A stretch of 37,447 nucleotides of DNA from Gammaproteobacteria bacterium. GTDB lineage: Bacteria; Pseudomonadota; Gammaproteobacteria; PS1; Pseudothioglobaceae. The translations under genes and the position numbers were made by a program. Positions within the stretch are counted from its first letter, which is position 1. The number at the start of each line of letters is the position of its first letter. The notes under the pieces were generated by a model. It searched no databases. It had not been told where the DNA came from and worked only from the letters and a program-made list of their open reading frames with translations. The stretch spans positions 1 through 37,447 of the forward strand of contig JASLYC010000089.1 of assembly GCA_030739975.1 (NCBI GenBank). Direction: 5' to 3'. Below are positions 18,134 through 25,733 of the stretch, one piece after another.

Positions 18134-18337
18134 TTTGGCTAAAGATGGTCGAAGAAACAGAATAAGGATGTTCGTATATTTTTCTATATTTTATGGAAAA
18201 GTTGCGAACTTTTTTTTGACTTTTTTATAAGTCACAGCCATTTTGCAATTGATGGTGATTGCAAAATTTGAATAAGGATGTTCGTATATTTTTCTATATT
18301 TTATGGAAAAGTTGCGAACTTTTTTTTTGGCTAAAGA
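18134..18337 (+). repeat. Duplicated 58-bp element in the urtA leader
   Basis: Bases 18160-18217 are repeated exactly at 18270-18327 (period 110). Each copy ends in a small stem, AAAAGTT/AACTTTT around GCG, running into seven or eight T, which looks like a weak intrinsic terminator. The pair is framed by a 12-base direct repeat TTTGGCTAAAGA (18134-18145 and 18326-18337). The spacer between copies holds the stems GACTT/AAGTC (18218-18233) and a perfect 10-bp stem (18240-18249 with 18258-18267). The rest of the 391-base gap (18004-18394) holds the promoter candidate and no recognised gene. The sequence shows a duplication; an attenuation role is inferred. Confidence 0.75.
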
Positions 18338-18394
18338 ATCGACAACGAAATAATAATATTTTGTTGTTTAATTTAATAGAAAAAAGGAATATAT

Positions 18395-19684
18395 ATGAAA
18401 CCATATAAAAATATAAGTAAGATTGCTTTGGTAGCTAGCTTAGCCGCAGGCTTAAGTTTGCCTGTATTATCAGCCGAAACAATCAAGGTAGGTGTATTAC
18501 ACTCATTGTCAGGAACTATGGCAATTAGTGAGACAACACTAAAAGATACAATTCTGATGCTAGTTGAGGATCAAAACGAAAAAGGCGGCGTATTAGGTAA
18601 GCAACTTGAAGCTGTTGTCGTTGATCCTGCATCAAATTGGCCTTTATTTGCTGAAAAAGCAAGAGGTTTAATTGAAAAGGATGAGGTTGACGTGATTTTT
18701 GGGTCATGGACGTCTGTTTCTAGGAAGTCTGTTCTTCCAGTTATCGAAGAATTGGACAGTGTATTTTTCTATCCTGTTCAGTATGAAGGGGAAGAGTCAT
18801 CGAAAAATGTATTTTATACAGGCGCTGCTCCTAACCAGCAGGCAATTCCAGCTGTAGACTACCTGATGAATGATATTGGTGTAGAGCGTTGGGTACTTGC
18901 AGGTACAGATTATGTTTACCCAAGAACTACAAACAAAATACTTAAGGCTTACTTGAAAGCAAAGGGAGTTGCAGATTCTGACATCATGGTCAACTACACG
19001 CCTTTTGGTCATTCTGATTGGCAGACAATTGTATCTGATATAAAGTCATTTGGTTCTGAAGGTAAAAGTACGGCTGTAGTATCTACAATTAATGGTGATG
19101 CGAACATTCCATTCTATAAGGAATTAGGCAACCAAAATATTTCAGCTTCTGATATACCAGTGGTAGCTTTTTCTGTTGGAGAAGAAGAGCTTTCTGGCTT
19201 GGATACTGGTCCACTTGTAGGACATCTTGCTGCATGGAACTACTTTATGAGTGTTGATGCAGAAGAAAATGATGAATTTATTGATAAATGGGTTTCATTT
19301 ATTGGAGATGAGGACAGAGTAACAAATGATCCAATGGAAGCGCATTATATTGGTTTTAATATGTGGGTTAAGGCAGTTGAAAAAGCTGGAACCACAGATT
19401 CTTCAGCTGTTCAAGATGCTATTATTGGAGTTACAACGCCTAATCTTTCAGGTGGAGTATCTGCAATGATGCCAAACCATCACATTACTAAGCCAGTGCT
19501 AATTGGAGAAATTCAGTCAGACGGTCAATTTGATATTGTTTGGTCTACATCAGGTTTAATTGCTGGAGATGCATGGTCAGACTTTTTGCCTGGATCTAAG
19601 GACCTAATTTCAGATTGGAGAAATCCTTTGAGATGTGGAAATTACAATGTTAAAACGGCTAAATGTTCGGGTCAAAATTACTAA
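18395..19684 (+). CDS. urtA: Urea ABC transporter, periplasmic substrate-binding protein
   Basis: UrtA captures urea (family evidence also includes short-chain amides) in the periplasm and delivers it to UrtBC. The 429-residue protein has a Sec signal peptide (residues 1-27, hydrophobic IALVASLAAGLSLPVLSA, cleavage after LSA). The mature start ETIKVGVLHSLSGTMAISE is the UrtA hallmark, followed by LIEKDEVDVIFGSWTSVSRKSVLPV and FFYPVQYEGEE. The fold is that of Leu/Ile/Val-type binding proteins, but the TMAISE and YPVQYEG phrases separate UrtA from LivK. AAGGAA precedes the ATG. It begins a urtABCDE-ure cluster and is preceded by the long repeated leader. A strong hairpin follows its stop. Confidence 0.95.
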   Translation: MKPYKNISKIALVASLAAGLSLPVLSAETIKVGVLHSLSGTMAISETTLKDTILMLVEDQNEKGGVLGKQLEAVVVDPASNWPLFAEKARGLIEKDEVDVIFGSWTSVSRKSVLPVIEELDSVFFYPVQYEGEESSKNVFYTGAAPNQQAIPAVDYLMNDIGVERWVLAGTDYVYPRTTNKILKAYLKAKGVADSDIMVNYTPFGHSDWQTIVSDIKSFGSEGKSTAVVSTINGDANIPFYKELGNQNISASDIPVVAFSVGEEELSGLDTGPLVGHLAAWNYFMSVDAEENDEFIDKWVSFIGDEDRVTNDPMEAHYIGFNMWVKAVEKAGTTDSSAVQDAIIGVTTPNLSGGVSAMMPNHHITKPVLIGEIQSDGQFDIVWSTSGLIAGDAWSDFLPGSKDLISDWRNPLRCGNYNVKTAKCSGQNY

Positions 19685-19702
19685 TTTTAACCCTTACTAA
19701 TA

Positions 19703-19728
19703 CAAGGTGCTGCATAAGCAGCACCTTG
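19703..19728 (+). terminator. Strong intercistronic hairpin between urtA and urtB
   Basis: Bases 19703-19713 and 19718-19728 form a perfect 11-bp GC-containing stem with the 4-base loop ATAA, 18 bases after the urtA stop. No T-run follows, so full termination is unlikely. Hairpins in this place commonly protect the binding-protein mRNA or partly stop transcription, so that much more binding protein than permease is made. Confidence 0.7.
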
Positions 19729-19747
19729 ACAATATAATGGTAGTAAT

Positions 19748-21349
19748 ATGAAATATTTAACTTGCATACTTATTACAATATCTGGTCTATTATTTTCATT
19801 ACAGTCAAATGCAGATTTGGCATCATTTGATAATACACTTGATCAGCTAACTACCAAAAAACTATCAACAAAACTAGAAATTATTGAACAAATAATTAAT
19901 AGTCAGCACCCTCGCACAGAGTTCATTCTTAACTCAATATTAGATGGCAAAGTTTATTATCTTAAAAGCAACAAAAACGTTCTTTTTGCAAACAAGGAAA
20001 AGAACAAATATGTAACAAAAAGTTTGCTTAATGATAGCCCTTTGGGTGTTTATAGCAAGCGAAAATTAAAAAAAGTAGGTATTAATAATAAAATTCGCAA
20101 AAAAATCGAACAAGCTTTAGCAGTTCTTTACTTATATCATGCCGATGAATCGGTTAGATTAAAGGCCGTAAAAGACAAATATGACTATGTCACTCAAGAA
20201 CTTTTTGATGTCATTGGGTTGCTAATTAAGACTGAGAAAAGCGAAGATGTTAGAGACGCAATGAAAATCGCAATTAACATTTATTTGTTAGAAGATAGCA
20301 ATCCAGTAAAAAGAATTAATGCTATAGAGAATTTAAAGGATAGTCTTGAGCCTACTGTAAAAACTAGACTTAAAAAGTTAATAAATAATGATTCAGATGA
20401 ACGTGTTAAGCTTAAAGCTAGTCAGGCATTAGTAGAGATACAGTCACGAACCGACATATTTAAAACATTAGAAGTAATATTTTTTGGGGCTAGCTTTGGA
20501 TCCGTTCTGATATTAGCTGCAATAGGATTAGCTATAACTTTTGGTGTAATGGGCGTTATTAATATGGCGCATGGAGAATTGATTATGCTTGGCGCATACA
20601 CTACATATGTTGTTCAGCTAATCATGCCTTCTTATATAGACATTTCAATTTTAGTGGCTATTCCTGCAGCATTTATTGTGTCTGGCCTGGTGGGTATTTT
20701 GATTCAACAAGGGGTAATTCGCCATTTACATGGTAGACCGTTAGAAACATTATTGGCAACATTCGGGGTTAGTTTGGTATTGCAGCAGACTGTGCGTTCA
20801 ATTTTTACTCCTTTAAACCGTGCTGTAGAGTCACCAGAATGGATGTCCGGTGCATTAGAAATAAACGGAATATTGTCCTTGACTTGGAATCGTTTGTATA
20901 TCATTTTGTTTTGTCTAGTTGTTTTTGCCGCTCTAGTATTGGTTTTAAAGAAAACCTCTTTAGGTCTACAAGTAAGAGCGGTTTCTCAAGATAGAGATAT
21001 GGCTAGAGCTATGGGAGTTCGTTCAAATTGGGTCGATATAATGACATTTGGATTGGGTTCAGGCGTTGCTGGTATCGCTGGAGTAGCTTTATCACAACTC
21101 ACAAACGTAGGCCCAAATCTTGGCCAATCATACATAATTGATTCATTCATGGTTGTAGTGTTTGGTGGTGTCGGCAATCTATGGGGCACTTTAATAAGCG
21201 GATTTGGCCTAGGAATAATTAATAAATTTATTGAGCCTTGGGCTGGTGCCGTTCTAGCTAAAGTGTTAATTCTAATTTTTATTATTTTGTTCATACAAAA
21301 AAGACCTAGAGGATTATTTCCTCAAAAAGGCAGGTCTGCCGGAGGTTAG
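19748..21349 (+). CDS. urtB: Urea ABC transporter, permease UrtB with N-terminal extension
   Basis: UrtB is one of two membrane subunits of the urea importer. The 533-residue protein has a signal-like N-terminus (1-22, ILITISGLLFSLQSNA). An approximately 200-residue helical region with repeat-like HEAT-type segments follows (ADESVRLKAVKDKYDYVTQE, then SDERVKLKASQALVEIQ). From about residue 235 comes a LivH-type permease with GLAITFGVMGVINMAHGELIMLGAY, RHLHGRPLETLLATFGVSL and GVAGIAGVALSQLTNVGPN. The N-terminal extension is a known feature of many UrtB proteins, so the length is normal. Its start has no strong Shine-Dalgarno. GGAGG for the next gene lies within its last codons. Confidence 0.95.
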   Translation: MKYLTCILITISGLLFSLQSNADLASFDNTLDQLTTKKLSTKLEIIEQIINSQHPRTEFILNSILDGKVYYLKSNKNVLFANKEKNKYVTKSLLNDSPLGVYSKRKLKKVGINNKIRKKIEQALAVLYLYHADESVRLKAVKDKYDYVTQELFDVIGLLIKTEKSEDVRDAMKIAINIYLLEDSNPVKRINAIENLKDSLEPTVKTRLKKLINNDSDERVKLKASQALVEIQSRTDIFKTLEVIFFGASFGSVLILAAIGLAITFGVMGVINMAHGELIMLGAYTTYVVQLIMPSYIDISILVAIPAAFIVSGLVGILIQQGVIRHLHGRPLETLLATFGVSLVLQQTVRSIFTPLNRAVESPEWMSGALEINGILSLTWNRLYIILFCLVVFAALVLVLKKTSLGLQVRAVSQDRDMARAMGVRSNWVDIMTFGLGSGVAGIAGVALSQLTNVGPNLGQSYIIDSFMVVVFGGVGNLWGTLISGFGLGIINKFIEPWAGAVLAKVLILIFIILFIQKRPRGLFPQKGRSAGG

Positions 21350-21352
21350 CGC

Positions 21353-22444
21353 GTGTTATTTTTTAAATTATTAAAAAAGGATAGAGAGAGCAAAATATTT
21401 ATAGCACTGCTACTTGCAGTAACTATTATAGTTCCTGTCTGTAATTTAATGATTCCTGAGGGAAATATAATGCATATTTCTACTTACACTGTGACAATAC
21501 TTGGAAAGTATTTAACTTATGCATTATTAGCAATCTCTGTTGATCTTGTGTGGGGCTACTTAGGCATTCTTAGTCTCGGACATGGAGCATTCTTTGCTCT
21601 TGGCGGTTATGTGATGGGAATGTATTTAATGAGACAAATTGGGGACCGTGGTGTTTACGGAGACCCTGTATTGCCGGACTTCATGGTTTTTCTTGACTGG
21701 CAAGAGTTGCCATGGTTTTGGCATGGAGTAGATCAATTTTGGTTTGCAATTGTTTTGATTGTGATGGTCCCAGGAATACTTGCATTTATTTTCGGATGGC
21801 TGGCTTTTCGATCTAGAGTAACCGGAGTTTACTTGTCGATAATGACTCAGGCTCTGGTTTATGCTCTAATGCTAGCTTTTTTTAGGAATGAGCTTGGTTT
21901 CGGAGGCAATAACGGTTTAACAGATTTTAAAGATATTTTAGGTTTTGGTTTGCACCTTGATAGCACTAGAATTGGATTATTTGTTGCATCATCTATTGCA
22001 TTATTAGCAGGTTACATGTCATGTCTTGCTATAACTAATTCAAGACTTGGAAGGGTTGCAGTCGCAATTAGAGATTCAGAAGATAGAGTCAGATTTATTG
22101 GTTATCGTGTTGAATATGTTAAATTATTTATATTTACATTCTCTGCTATTCTGGCGGGTATTGCTGGCGCATTATATGTACCACAGGTTGGCATTATTAA
22201 TCCTGGTGAGTTCTCCCCTATAAACTCGATTGAGATAGTTATATGGGTTGCTGTTGGAGGCAGATATACCTTGTATGGAGCTGTTATTGGGGCTGTAATT
22301 GTTAATTACTCAAAGACCTTTCTTACCAGTGCAATGCCAGAAGTATGGCTGTTTGCATTAGGTGGATTGTTCATTATTACGACTATATTTCTTCCAAATG
22401 GAATTGCAGGGTTGTTAAGAAAAAATAGGAATACAGAGTCATGA
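21353..22444 (+). CDS. urtC: Urea ABC transporter, permease UrtC
   Basis: UrtC is the LivM-type second permease of the urea importer. The 363-residue protein contains LGILSLGHGAFFALGGYVMGMYLMRQIG (given here as the region near residue 75), GVYLSIMTQALVYALMLAFFRNELGFGGNNG near 155-185, and SRLGRVAVAIRDSEDRVRFIG near 235, the permease loop that contacts the ATPases. At the end come ILAGIAGALYVPQVGIINPGEF and FLPNGIAGLLRK. The start is GTG at 21353, supported by GGAGG at 21341-21345 seven bases before it. The stop overlaps the urtD ATG by four bases. Confidence 0.95.
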   Translation: MLFFKLLKKDRESKIFIALLLAVTIIVPVCNLMIPEGNIMHISTYTVTILGKYLTYALLAISVDLVWGYLGILSLGHGAFFALGGYVMGMYLMRQIGDRGVYGDPVLPDFMVFLDWQELPWFWHGVDQFWFAIVLIVMVPGILAFIFGWLAFRSRVTGVYLSIMTQALVYALMLAFFRNELGFGGNNGLTDFKDILGFGLHLDSTRIGLFVASSIALLAGYMSCLAITNSRLGRVAVAIRDSEDRVRFIGYRVEYVKLFIFTFSAILAGIAGALYVPQVGIINPGEFSPINSIEIVIWVAVGGRYTLYGAVIGAVIVNYSKTFLTSAMPEVWLFALGGLFIITTIFLPNGIAGLLRKNRNTES

Positions 22445-23292
22445 TAAGTCTATTCAATTCTAGAGAGGAATATGTCAAAGCTCTTGAAGGGAGGGGCGAT
22501 AAATTGCGCTCATTTTTTGAAAAATCAGCACCTACTAGGGAAATTGATTTCCATAAGGATATGGCTTTATATCTGGAAGATATCACAGTAAGTTTTGACG
22601 GATTTAAGGCTATTGACTCTCTAAATTTGTATATTAAAAAAAATGAACTGCGATGCATTATTGGCCCTAATGGTGCTGGAAAAACAACAATGATGGATAT
22701 TGTTACTGGAAAAACGCGTCCTGACTATGGCACCGCATGGTTTGGTCAAAATTTTGATCTTTTAGCTCATTCTGAGGATGAAATTGCAAGAGCAGGCATA
22801 GGCAGAAAGTTCCAAAAGCCAACCGTTTTTGAGAAATTAACAGTATTTGATAATTTAGAATTGGCAATGGATAGTGACAAGAGAGTATTCCCAACGCTTG
22901 GCGCTAGTTTGAATTCTGATGAGAATTACTCTATAGAAGTTGTGTTAGATAAAATTAATCTGTCTAGTTCAAGTAAAAAGCTTGCTGGGTCATTGTCACA
23001 TGGTCAAAAACAGTGGCTAGAGATTGGTATGCTACTAATGCAAAATTCTCAGCTTTTACTAATTGATGAGCCAGCGGCAGGAATGACGCATCAGGAAATT
23101 GACAAGACTGCAGAGTTATTACAACTATTAAGAAAGGAACACACTGTTATAGTGGTTGAGCATGATATGGATTTTGTAAGGTCACTAGATAGTGATGTAA
23201 CTGTTTTACATCAGGGTAGTGTTTTAGCTGAAGGCACTATGGACAAAATTCAAAATGATCCTAAAGTAGTCGAGGTATATTTAGGTGAATAA
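22441..23292 (+). CDS. urtD: Urea ABC transporter, ATP-binding protein UrtD
   Basis: UrtD is a LivG-type ATPase energising the urea importer. The 283-residue protein has an N-terminal lead-in of about 45 residues, then the nucleotide-binding domain: Walker A GPNGAGKTTM near residue 77, the Q-loop within GRKFQKPTVFEKLTVFDNLE, signature LSHGQKQWLEIGMLLMQN, Walker B LLLIDEPAAGMTHQE, and the switch His in VIVVEHDMDFVRSL. The signature LSHGQ instead of LSGGQ is usual for this branch. It overlaps urtC by four bases and ends one base before the preferred urtE start. Confidence 0.95.
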   Translation: MISLFNSREEYVKALEGRGDKLRSFFEKSAPTREIDFHKDMALYLEDITVSFDGFKAIDSLNLYIKKNELRCIIGPNGAGKTTMMDIVTGKTRPDYGTAWFGQNFDLLAHSEDEIARAGIGRKFQKPTVFEKLTVFDNLELAMDSDKRVFPTLGASLNSDENYSIEVVLDKINLSSSSKKLAGSLSHGQKQWLEIGMLLMQNSQLLLIDEPAAGMTHQEIDKTAELLQLLRKEHTVIVVEHDMDFVRSLDSDVTVLHQGSVLAEGTMDKIQNDPKVVEVYLGE

Positions 23293-23293
23293 T

Positions 23294-23989
23294 ATGATAG
23301 AAATAAAGGGTTTGAATCAATATTATGGCGAAAGTCATACATTGTGGGATTTAAATCTTAGTGTCTCAGAGGGGGATTGTATCTCTGTAATGGGGCGTAA
23401 TGGGGTCGGAAAAACAACACTAGTTGAAAGTATCATGGGTTTACAGACCATTGAAAGCGGATCTATTAATTTTCAGAACCGTGACATAACAAGCTACGCT
23501 TCTGAAGCCAGAGCCCCGATGGGGATTGGTTATGTCCCTCAAGGGAGAAGGATATTTCCATTGTTAACGGTAGAAGAAAATTTAAAAATCGGTTTGCCAG
23601 TAGTAAAAGACAAATATAGAACAATCCCAGAATACATATACGAGCTTTTTCCTATTTTAAAGGACATGTTAGATCGTCAAGGTGGAGATTTGTCGGGCGG
23701 GCAACAGCAACAATTAGCTATTGGAAGGGCGCTAGTTGTTAATCCAAAATTATTAATACTTGATGAACCAACTGAAGGTATTCAGCCAAATATTATTATA
23801 GAGATATGCGACATTATTAAAAAATTAAATGCTGAAATGGGCATGACAGTTATTTTAGTAGAACAAAAACTTCCAATAGCTAGGAGGGTTGCAGATAAGT
23901 TTGTTATTCTAGACAGAGGGGCTAATGTTTATTCTGGTCTAATGGATGAATTAGATGATAAACTAATCAAAAAATATTTAACTGTTTAA
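23294..23989 (+). CDS. urtE: Urea ABC transporter, ATP-binding protein UrtE
   Basis: UrtE is the LivF-type ATPase partner of UrtD. The protein (231 residues from this start) opens with MIEIKGLNQYYGESHTLWDL, the UrtE-typical NQYYG. It has Walker A GRNGVGKTTLVE, the phrase GIGYVPQGRRIFPLLTVEENL, signature LSGGQQQQLAIGRAL, Walker B LLILDEPTEGIQPNII and the switch region VILVEQKLPIARR. A GTG at 23285 is in frame and would add three residues. I prefer ATG 23294 because AGGTGA (23283-23288) is well placed as its Shine-Dalgarno. The start is one base after the urtD stop. Confidence 0.94.
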   Translation: MIEIKGLNQYYGESHTLWDLNLSVSEGDCISVMGRNGVGKTTLVESIMGLQTIESGSINFQNRDITSYASEARAPMGIGYVPQGRRIFPLLTVEENLKIGLPVVKDKYRTIPEYIYELFPILKDMLDRQGGDLSGGQQQQLAIGRALVVNPKLLILDEPTEGIQPNIIIEICDIIKKLNAEMGMTVILVEQKLPIARRVADKFVILDRGANVYSGLMDELDDKLIKKYLTV

Positions 23990-24011
23990 CAAAAAAAAAG
24001 GAAAGATTAAT

Positions 24012-24218
24012 ATGAACAATACTATAAAGTTTTTGATAGCAACGCTAACATTATCGGTTGCATTTCCAATTTTGGCACACGTTTCGCCAGAGCATGTTAT
24101 AGGCTATAGTCATGAAACTTTACCTATATGGAAAATTTTAATTGCTTTTATGTTTATATCAGGACTTATTACTGTTACTGCTTATCTATCGAAGAATTTC
24201 TTGGTTAACACAAAGTAG
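24012..24218 (+). CDS. Small His-containing membrane protein in the urea cluster
   Basis: I do not recognise this 68-residue protein. It starts with a signal-peptide-like segment (FLIATLTLSVAFPILA, ending near residue 22). The short exported loop HVSPEHVIGYSHETLP has three His and two Glu (residues 23-38). A single membrane helix follows (about 40-59, KILIAFMFISGLITVTAYLS) with a short basic tail. AAGGAAAG precedes the ATG. It lies 22 bases after urtE and 11 bases before ureD, so it is inside the operon. A membrane-anchored peptide with metal-ligand residues next to a nickel enzyme suggests a role in nickel or urea handling, but that is only inference. Confidence 0.75.
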   Translation: MNNTIKFLIATLTLSVAFPILAHVSPEHVIGYSHETLPIWKILIAFMFISGLITVTAYLSKNFLVNTK

Positions 24219-24229
24219 TCTTTACTTGG

Positions 24230-25069
24230 GTGCAAAATACTGCAGAAAAAATACTCAATAAAGGATGGATAGCTGAGCTAGAATTAAACTTTTCAAGAAA
24301 TAAATCTAAGACCTTTCTTTCAAAAAGAAGGCATATCGGTCCTTTGACTGTACAGAGACCGTTTTATCCAGAGGACGGTGTTTGCCATGTGTATTTATTA
24401 CATCCTCCAGGAGGCATTGTTGGAGGCGATGAACTGACAATTAAATTGAGTTCTGACCCATATTCAGACACACTTATTACCACCCCTGGCGCAACTAAAA
24501 TTTACCGAACAACTAAAGATAGATTTTCAATTATCAAGCAAGATATTGTTGTGAATGAAGGTGCCACTCTAGAATGGTTACCAATGGAAACTATTATATT
24601 TCCCGGAGCAAACTCAATATTCTCTACAAAATTCTCTTTATATGGAGATGCTAGAATTGCAGCCTGGGAGATTCAGTGCTTAGGTAGACCAGCTATCGAT
24701 GAAAAATTTGATTCAGGTAAATTAAAATTTAGTTTTGAATTATGGAAAGATGGAAGACCTGCTATTATAGATAGATTGAAGATTGACCATTCAGATATAA
24801 ATAATATCGCTGGTCTTAGAGGGTTTCCAGTTTTTGGGACTTTTGTATTGAGTTCAGCAAATAAAGATATCTTAGAATTTATACGTAGTTTAATACCTGA
24901 AAGTAAATCTTATATCGCCGGCGCTACTCAAATAGAGGATATTGTTATTATTAGGTGTTTAGCTCTTAAAACTAACCTAATACAAGAATTATTTAGAAAT
25001 ATTTGGATAGAGGTAAGGCATTTGATTTTTGATAGAGAGGGCATAGTGCCAAGAATTTGGTTAACATAA
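24230..25069 (+). CDS. ureD: Urease accessory protein UreD
   Basis: UreD (UreH) binds apo-urease and, with UreF and UreG, delivers nickel to the active site. The 279-residue protein shows the family core: GPLTVQRPFYPEDGVCHVYLLHPPGGIVGGDEL (residues about 37-69, quoted in parts as VQRPFYPE and HPPGGIVGGD), TPGATKIYRT near 89, LEWLPMETIIFPGA near 120, and AAWEIQCLGRP near 147. The start is GTG at 24230; no ATG fits the conserved N-terminus and the Shine-Dalgarno is poor. It is the first gene of the urease block, directly after the small membrane protein. Confidence 0.93.
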   Translation: MQNTAEKILNKGWIAELELNFSRNKSKTFLSKRRHIGPLTVQRPFYPEDGVCHVYLLHPPGGIVGGDELTIKLSSDPYSDTLITTPGATKIYRTTKDRFSIIKQDIVVNEGATLEWLPMETIIFPGANSIFSTKFSLYGDARIAAWEIQCLGRPAIDEKFDSGKLKFSFELWKDGRPAIIDRLKIDHSDINNIAGLRGFPVFGTFVLSSANKDILEFIRSLIPESKSYIAGATQIEDIVIIRCLALKTNLIQELFRNIWIEVRHLIFDREGIVPRIWLT

Positions 25070-25082
25070 ATAGGACTTTATA

Positions 25083-25733
25083 ATGGATTTAACACCACGC
25101 GAAAAAGATAAATTAATGATTTTTACTGCTTCTTTATTAGCAAAAAAACGCAAAGATAGAGGAGTTAAATTGAATTATCCAGAAGCAATTGCTTATATTT
25201 CTGCTGAAATATTGGAGGGAGCTAGGGATGGCAGAAGTGTTGCAGAAATGATGGAATATGGTCGCCAGCTTTTAACTGAAGATGATGTCATGGATGGCGT
25301 CTCTGCAATGATTCCAGACATACAGGTTGAGGCTACTTTTACAGATGGAACTAAACTAGTTACAGTCCATAATCCAATCCAGCCAGTTAAATCATCACTA
25401 GAAGGGGTGAGTTCAGATGATGTTCTTATTCCTGGTGAAGTATTGATAAATTTTTCAGAAGAGATAGAGATTAATATTAATAGAGAAAGAGTTAAAGTTG
25501 TTGTTTCTAATCTTGGAGATAGACCTATTCAAATAGGCTCTCATTATCATTTTTTTGAGACCAATAGCGCGCTCTCTTTTGATAGAGAAAAGACTAAAGG
25601 GTTTAGGCTAAATATCCCATCTGGAACAGCGGTAAGATTTGAACCGGGACAAGAAAGAGAGGTTGAACTGGTCAAATATGCTGGTAATAATAAGATTTAT
25701 GGCTTTAATGGCAAAATTATGGGGGAAGTATGA
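25083..25733 (+). CDS. ureAB: Urease gamma-beta fusion subunit
   Basis: The two small structural subunits of urease are joined in one 216-residue chain. Residues 1 to about 100 are UreA (gamma), with [42 protein letters not shown] and [20 protein letters not shown]-type wording. Residues from about 110 are UreB (beta): [52 protein letters not shown] and YGFNGKIMG. Most proteobacteria have separate ureA and ureB; gamma-beta fusion is known from Helicobacter and some others. There is no internal stop or frameshift at the joint. The last four bases overlap ureC (ATGA). Confidence 0.95.
   Translation: MDLTPREKDKLMIFTASLLAKKRKDRGVKLNYPEAIAYISAEILEGARDGRSVAEMMEYGRQLLTEDDVMDGVSAMIPDIQVEATFTDGTKLVTVHNPIQPVKSSLEGVSSDDVLIPGEVLINFSEEIEININRERVKVVVSNLGDRPIQIGSHYHFFETNSALSFDREKTKGFRLNIPSGTAVRFEPGQEREVELVKYAGNNKIYGFNGKIMGEV

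Noticed and set aside
18160-18327. CRISPR array
   Set aside because: Only two copies, AT-rich repeats ending in T-runs, and no cas genes.
18004-18394. Sigma-54 promoter for the urea operon
   Set aside because: No GG-N10-GC spacing was found around the TTGCA-like stretches; the gap instead has a sigma-70-like pair.
19748-20450. Novel N-terminal domain fusion on UrtB
   Set aside because: Long N-terminal extensions of this kind are usual in the UrtB family.
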